A DNA stretch of 64,000 bases from Siccirubricoccus soli (GTDB lineage: Bacteria > Pseudomonadota > Alphaproteobacteria > Acetobacterales > Acetobacteraceae): contig NZ_JAMZIK010000001.1 of assembly GCF_024178315.1 (NCBI RefSeq), positions 31,010 to 95,009 of the forward strand, written 5' to 3'. Made by a program: the position numbers and the translations under genes. Positions 59,857 to 64,000 of the stretch are shown here, in pieces. Position 1 is the stretch's first letter. Each line of letters opens with the position of its first letter. The notes below the pieces were generated by a model. The model ran no database searches, was not told the origin of the DNA, and saw only the letters and a list, made by a program, of their open reading frames with translations.

Positions 59857-62800
59857 TCACCCCGCCGGGCGTACGAGTTTCAAGCGCCGCAGTTCATCCA
59901 CGATCACCGGCCCGAGGCGCAGCGTGCCGATATCCTCGATTCCCGCCAACCACCTGCGCGCCGCATCAGGCGTCAGGTTGCTGTCGGGAAACTCCGGCTG
60001 GAGGGCCGCCGCGGCGATCCGGGACAGGCCGAGCTCCATGAACGACCAGCCGGACTTGGTCGAGATGCCTAACTCCAATGCCAACGGGAAATCGTAGACG
60101 TCGCCGATCAACCCTTCCTGCCCGGTCTCCCGAAGGACGATGTTGAGGATGTCGATGTACGCCTTGCCGAGCTGGACGAAGCGGAAGCGTACCTGGTCCT
60201 CGATGAGGTCGAACTCCCGGCGGACGACGTCGTCCACGACGATCTCGCCGGGATCCTGGACCCTGCTGGCGGGGTTCTTCTCGCGGATGATCCTGTTGGC
60301 CTCGCGCCTCTTCGCGTCGAACCTCCTTTGCCGCTCGACCGCCTTGGCGAGCATTACGGGATAGGGCAGCCCGCGCATCCAATCGAGAGCGATGCCGGAC
60401 ACGAGGACCGCGAAGTTGACGCTCCCCCCGTTTACCTCCCTGTGGATCCTTGAGAAGATCGAGCTGTACGACTTATTGGCCCCCTTCCCGAGCGGACTAA
60501 CGGGTATCAGCCTGCGCGTCTTCCCCTCCTCGACCTTCTCCAGCATGTTGTCGTAGAGCCGACGCAGGCCGAAGGGGTCGACGGTCCAGTTGGTCGCCAG
60601 CAGCGTCGCCGGAAGACTGATCCGCTCGTTGGCGGCGATGCTCGCCTCGGTCAGGCGGGTGCGCAGCCCCTCGTCGAGGCTGCCGAGGGTACGGTCGACG
60701 TACCCGCGGACCTCGCTCCGGGCGGCCTTGGAGATAAGCAGCCCGGCGGCTGCCCTCACGCGCGGAGCGTCCTCATCATTCGGCAACTCGGCAGGCATGG
60801 CGCCGCCCAACGCCCCGAGCAAGCGGTCCGGAACCTCCGAGGCCGTCCGCAGGAACGCGGACTGGACCTCGTAGCCGACGAACGCGTCGAGGGGCTTGTC
60901 CGGCCAGTCCTCGTAGTCGACGAGGAACACGTTTCCCACGATGTCGGCGGACATTCGCCCGGCGCGCCCGGCGAAGTTCCACAGCGCCGCGGGAGCGAGC
61001 GGCTTCTTCGTGCCCCTTGTGGGCGTGTCGATGAAGACGTTCCGTGCCGGGAGGTTGATGCCCTCGAACAGCGTCGTCGTGCAGACGAGGAACTTCACAT
61101 GGCCGTCGCGGAAAGCGCCCTCGAGGGTCTCGCGAAGGAGAGTCGGCATCCTGCCGTAGTGGAACGCTACGCCCTTCCGAATCATGCCGGCGAGCGTGTA
61201 GTCGGGATGAATGTGCTTCCTCACGAAATCGGAGATCGTGGCCAGCGTGGGGTCGCCGCCGTCCTCAAGGTCGTGGGACAGTTGCCGCGCGACCTTCTCC
61301 GCGTCCGTTGGGCCGGTCGCGTAGACGAGGGATCCCCCTGTCGAGCCCAGCTCGAGGGCCGCGGCGGCCAGTCGGCTGTCCGACACGTCAAAACCCCGCC
61401 CGCTCCGGTAGGTGCCGAGCCGCCGCGGACCGTCCGGCGTCAGTAGGTCCAGTTCGAGCGCGTTGCCGACTTCCGCCTTCCTCAACTGGATCCTGTTCTG
61501 GAGGACGGAGGGAAGCTCGGAACGCGCCACGGTGAGGTCGGGCGCGCCGATCGAGGCGCCGACCGCCTCGAAGCCGCGGGCACCCGGTGCGAGGAGCACG
61601 AGGCGGGTCGTCCCGCTTCGGCTGACCGCCTGCTCGACGCTATCCTGGAGGATCATCCCTCGGGAGCCGTCCGAGAGGTTCTGGGCCTCGTCGACGACGA
61701 CGAGGTCGAACGTCACGGCCGAGGCGGCGAGCAGCACCTGGAGGCGTTCCTGTGTCAGCACGAAGACCTGGCGGTCCGGGCCGGAGGGGTCCTGCGTCGG
61801 CACGGTGGTGATCCTGACGTCGGCCGCCTCGCCGAGGCGCCTCTGGATTTTCGCGCTCACCTCCGACAGGAGCGCCCGCGTGGGAGCGACGTAGACGGCG
61901 CGGAAGGACGCCGCCCGCTCGACCTGCCGGCACAGGTGCTCGATGACGAGGAACGACTTGCCCGCCGACGTCGGCGCCGAGATGGCGATCGCCCGCGCGT
62001 CGGGCAGTTCGTCCCAGGCGTCCTTCTGAAAGTCGGTCAGGGGGATCCACTGGTCGCCGACCCTGACGGTGTTCATCTCGCGCGAAAGCGTCCGGCGGAG
62101 TGCGTCGAGGAACGAGGCCCCGGTCTCGGCACCCTCGCGCCTGACGCGGTCGAGCGCGGGGAAGTTGCCGAGGTCCGTCAGGATGCGGCGGCCGCGCTGG
62201 TACGCTCCCTCGTCGCCCCCCGCGACAATGAGCGAGTTCAGGGCGATGGACTGCGCCATGCGCCTGTAGGCGAGATCGTCCGTCTGGCCGATTACGTCGA
62301 AATGGTCGAGTGCGCGCTGCCTTGCCTCGCCCTCGAGCGCGTCTAGGTTCCCGAGGTCCGCGACGATCTCGTACTCGCGGAGGTACTGGCGGCGGTCGCC
62401 CAGGAACTCGGCGGCCGACGCGGCGTAGGACGCCACGCCCCGCCGGCCCTCGCTCGCCAGCTTCGACTCCAGGAAGTAGACCGTCAGCGCGCCGTTCTCG
62501 AAGACCGCGTGGATGCCGTCGAGCCCGTGGACGGGCATGTTGGCCGCCGTCTTCAAGGACATCTTGCTCGCCACCTGCGCGGCCCCGAGGTACTCCTGCA
62601 CCAGGCAGTAGGCCAGCACTTCGCCCAGTTCGCTCGCGCGCTCGGGATGGCGCGCGTTGAAGTCGATGAAGAGGTCCTTGACGGCCCGGTAGCATCGCGC
62701 GACCGCCGTCATGTCCGCCGCGATCTCGCGGCGGAACCTCTCCTGCCTGCGCCGGGGGAGTGCGTAGTACATGCACTCCGTCCAGAGGATGTAGGCGAGG

Positions 62801-63003
62801 TCCTCCACCCGTGGCCTGTCCTCGCCGAACCGGACGTGCAGCAGCCCGGTCCGGGGGCCTTCCCAGGCTTCGTCATGGACCGCCCGGACGCAGCAGTTCA
62901 CCACGCCGTCGATTTTCGAAGGATTCAGCAGGGTCGCGAGCGCGCGAGCGAGGGCTTCCGCCTCCGCATCAGGTCCGTCGCGATCCGCTCCGCCGTTCGC
63001 CAT
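59857..63003 (-). CDS. Fused HamA-like nuclease (DUF1837) and Ski2-like helicase, Hachiman-type defence protein
   Basis: 1048 residues from ATG 63003. Residues about 30-260 match DUF1837/HamA: EVLAYCLVQEYLGAAQVASK, MSLKTAANMPVHGLDGIHAV and LTVYFLESKLASEG, supplying a PD-(D/E)XK set Asp162, Glu179, Lys181. From about 320 comes an SF2 helicase: Q-like LTDFQKDAWDEL, Walker A APTSAGKSF (343-351), VAPTRALLSE, DEAQ box VVVDEAQNLSDG (438-441), FHYGRMP, motif V CTTTLFEGINLPARNVF and motif VI NFAGRAGRM. HamA and HamB are normally separate: HamB senses DNA damage or ends and releases the HamA nuclease. Here both functions would be one chain. Antiphage role inferred. Confidence 0.87.
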   Translation of the reverse strand: MANGGADRDGPDAEAEALARALATLLNPSKIDGVVNCCVRAVHDEAWEGPRTGLLHVRFGEDRPRVEDLAYILWTECMYYALPRRRQERFRREIAADMTAVARCYRAVKDLFIDFNARHPERASELGEVLAYCLVQEYLGAAQVASKMSLKTAANMPVHGLDGIHAVFENGALTVYFLESKLASEGRRGVASYAASAAEFLGDRRQYLREYEIVADLGNLDALEGEARQRALDHFDVIGQTDDLAYRRMAQSIALNSLIVAGGDEGAYQRGRRILTDLGNFPALDRVRREGAETGASFLDALRRTLSREMNTVRVGDQWIPLTDFQKDAWDELPDARAIAISAPTSAGKSFLVIEHLCRQVERAASFRAVYVAPTRALLSEVSAKIQRRLGEAADVRITTVPTQDPSGPDRQVFVLTQERLQVLLAASAVTFDLVVVDEAQNLSDGSRGMILQDSVEQAVSRSGTTRLVLLAPGARGFEAVGASIGAPDLTVARSELPSVLQNRIQLRKAEVGNALELDLLTPDGPRRLGTYRSGRGFDVSDSRLAAAALELGSTGGSLVYATGPTDAEKVARQLSHDLEDGGDPTLATISDFVRKHIHPDYTLAGMIRKGVAFHYGRMPTLLRETLEGAFRDGHVKFLVCTTTLFEGINLPARNVFIDTPTRGTKKPLAPAALWNFAGRAGRMSADIVGNVFLVDYEDWPDKPLDAFVGYEVQSAFLRTASEVPDRLLGALGGAMPAELPNDEDAPRVRAAAGLLISKAARSEVRGYVDRTLGSLDEGLRTRLTEASIAANERISLPATLLATNWTVDPFGLRRLYDNMLEKVEEGKTRRLIPVSPLGKGANKSYSSIFSRIHREVNGGSVNFAVLVSGIALDWMRGLPYPVMLAKAVERQRRFDAKRREANRIIREKNPASRVQDPGEIVVDDVVRREFDLIEDQVRFRFVQLGKAYIDILNIVLRETGQEGLIGDVYDFPLALELGISTKSGWSFMELGLSRIAAAALQPEFPDSNLTPDAARRWLAGIEDIGTLRLGPVIVDELRRLKLVRPAG

Positions 63004-63430
63004 CCTAGCCCGAGGCACGGGCACCGGCGCTCGGGTTCCCCGGGCGGCGGCGTGGCGGGTATGATCTCGATTCGTTCGGCTGCATCGATCCGGCTCGTGC
63101 GGAAACGGCCAACTAGAGCCGATGGGCGGCCCAACCGCAACCTGAGGGCAAACGGCTTGTTGCTGTACACAAGATTTCATCGGGCGTTTGCGGGGGTCGG
63201 CGATCCCGACGCACTTCGCGGAGCACTCGATGGGCGACAAAGGAATGATCGACGACGGGGGTAGTCGCCAACGCCCCTGATCTGATCGTCATCTCGATGG
63301 AAATGACCTTACGAATGCGGCCAGGCGGCTCTCGAGGCTGGCCGCCGGTACCGAAGCGATCGCGTCGACGTCTTCATTAGAGCCAAGCCGACACGTGCAG
63401 TGACAGGTGCCACGCCCTCCGCTATCGGCG
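63004..63430. other. Gap of about 430 bp with no recognised gene
   Basis: Upstream of the Hachiman-like gene. The helicase frame stays open to 63240, but that leader has no family similarity. Less GC-biased around 63150-63180 (TTGCTGTACACAAGATTTCA), where the promoter may lie. Confidence 0.45.
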
Positions 63431-63589
63431 TCAGTCCGGTTTTCCGGCCCGGCCGCCACCGATCGTCAGGAAGCGCTCCAGCCAGATCAGGCTCTCAAGA
63501 CCCAGGTGGTTGCTCGGCTCGTCGAGCAGCATGACATCGGGCTGCATGAGGATGATGCGGGCCAGCGCCACACGCATCGTCTGCCGCGA
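63431..63589 (-). pseudogene. Fragment of an ABC-F ATPase
   Basis: About 52 residues: [20 protein letters not shown] then [20 protein letters not shown], i.e. part of the signature region, Walker B and the SNHL (usually SNHLD, Asp changed to Gly) of an Uup/EttA-type ABC-F protein. Both ends are cut off by unrelated sequence, and it stops shortly after (GGRAGKPD). A relic of rearrangement at the edge of the accessory region. Confidence 0.8.
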
Positions 63590-63832
63590 TCAGGGGGGCT
63601 GTGGGGCTTGGCCAGCCCTATGGAAGCGTCGCCGGTCAACGGCCGCCTTTGCCAATCGGCCACGGCCTTGTTGTTCAGCCCCTACTGGACGAACAAGGCT
63701 CAAATGCTTGATTTCTTCGCTTGGACCTCGGCTCGAACACGCGGCGTCGTACGGGCTGAGCCGTGAAGACCCGCTGCCATAGGGCGTCCTCCTGCACACA
63801 GAAGAACGCACCAAGACACCTCGGGACCGCAC

Positions 63833-64000
63833 CTAGCCAAGCTTGAAGCGCTCGATCACCGAGGCGACCTCGGCGCGGCCGATGGGCCGCCCGAACAGAT
63901 AGCCCTGGCCCTCATTGTATCCGTTGGCCAGGAGGACATCCAACTGCTCGGCGGTCTCGATCCCCTCTGCCGTGGTGGTGATGCTCAGGCCAGAGGCAAG
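63833..64000 (-). CDS. EAL-domain protein, C-terminal 55 residues only
   Basis: The right edge of the window cuts the gene. Visible are LSITTTAEGIETAEQLDVLL and NGYNEGQGYLFGRPIGRAEV, the conserved end of EAL cyclic-di-GMP phosphodiesterase domains (AEGxExxxQ and QGYLFxRP motifs), then the stop. Whether a GGDEF or sensor domain precedes it lies outside the window. Confidence 0.9.
   Translation of the reverse strand, partial: LASGLSITTTAEGIETAEQLDVLLANGYNEGQGYLFGRPIGRAEVASVIERFKLG

Noticed and set aside
59617..60072. Forward frame of 151 codons near the helicase 3' end
   Set aside because: Half of it is antisense to the helicase gene; the remainder has no recognisable motif.

Overview
The window is very GC-rich, densely packed DNA from an alphaproteobacterium. 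The best fit is an Acetobacteraceae of the Roseomonas type. This rests on four Bug-type tricarboxylate-transporter binding proteins scattered among catabolic genes, many ATGA/GTGA gene overlaps, a KGG-repeat stress protein, and a tRNA-Arg(CCU) gene split by a group I intron, an arrangement known from alphaproteobacteria. The assignment is inferred, since no marker gene is present.

Positions 1-39309 look like ordinary metabolic chromosome. In order they hold: the end of a Bug binding protein, a TonB-dependent receptor, an amidohydrolase and a branched-chain-amino-acid-type binding protein; a polyamine-type ABC transporter operon (5556-11442) with three tandem paralogous binding proteins; two small proteins and a six-unit KGG protein; a carboxymuconolactone decarboxylase-like / hydroxyisobutyrate dehydrogenase-like / lactonase-like operon; a reverse-strand catabolic block (acetamidase-like, cupin, Bug protein, acyl-CoA ligase, acyl-CoA dehydrogenase, SDR, Bug protein); an NMT1-like binding protein; a CobW GTPase, small protein and hydantoinase operon; a 2-hydroxyacid dehydrogenase, TauE permease, PrpF-like isomerase and molybdenum hydroxylase; two acyl-CoA dehydrogenases and an enoyl-CoA hydratase; a Bug protein; a BNR-repeat protein; and an HWE histidine kinase.

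At 39549-39851 lies the tRNA-Arg(CCU) gene with a 226-base group I intron. A 231-bp sequence begins on the last six bases of this tRNA and recurs as a gapless direct repeat 19,448 bp downstream (39846 and 59294). The interval between the copies is accessory: a CoiA-like nuclease, a YhaO/YhaN (Mre11/Rad50-like) pair, remnants of a serine recombinase and of a phage prohead protease, and a five-gene operon (49914-59186). That operon encodes a 1746-residue exported protein, a MotA/ExbB-like channel protein, two short proteins with a membrane-buried aspartate as in MotB/ExbD, and a small exported protein. I do not recognise it as a named system and consider it the best candidate for something undescribed.

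Just right of the second repeat, on the other strand, is a 1048-residue protein that appears to fuse the HamA nuclease domain (DUF1837) to a Ski2-like HamB-type helicase, so a single-gene Hachiman-like defence system. The window ends with an ABC-F remnant and the C-terminus of an EAL-domain protein.
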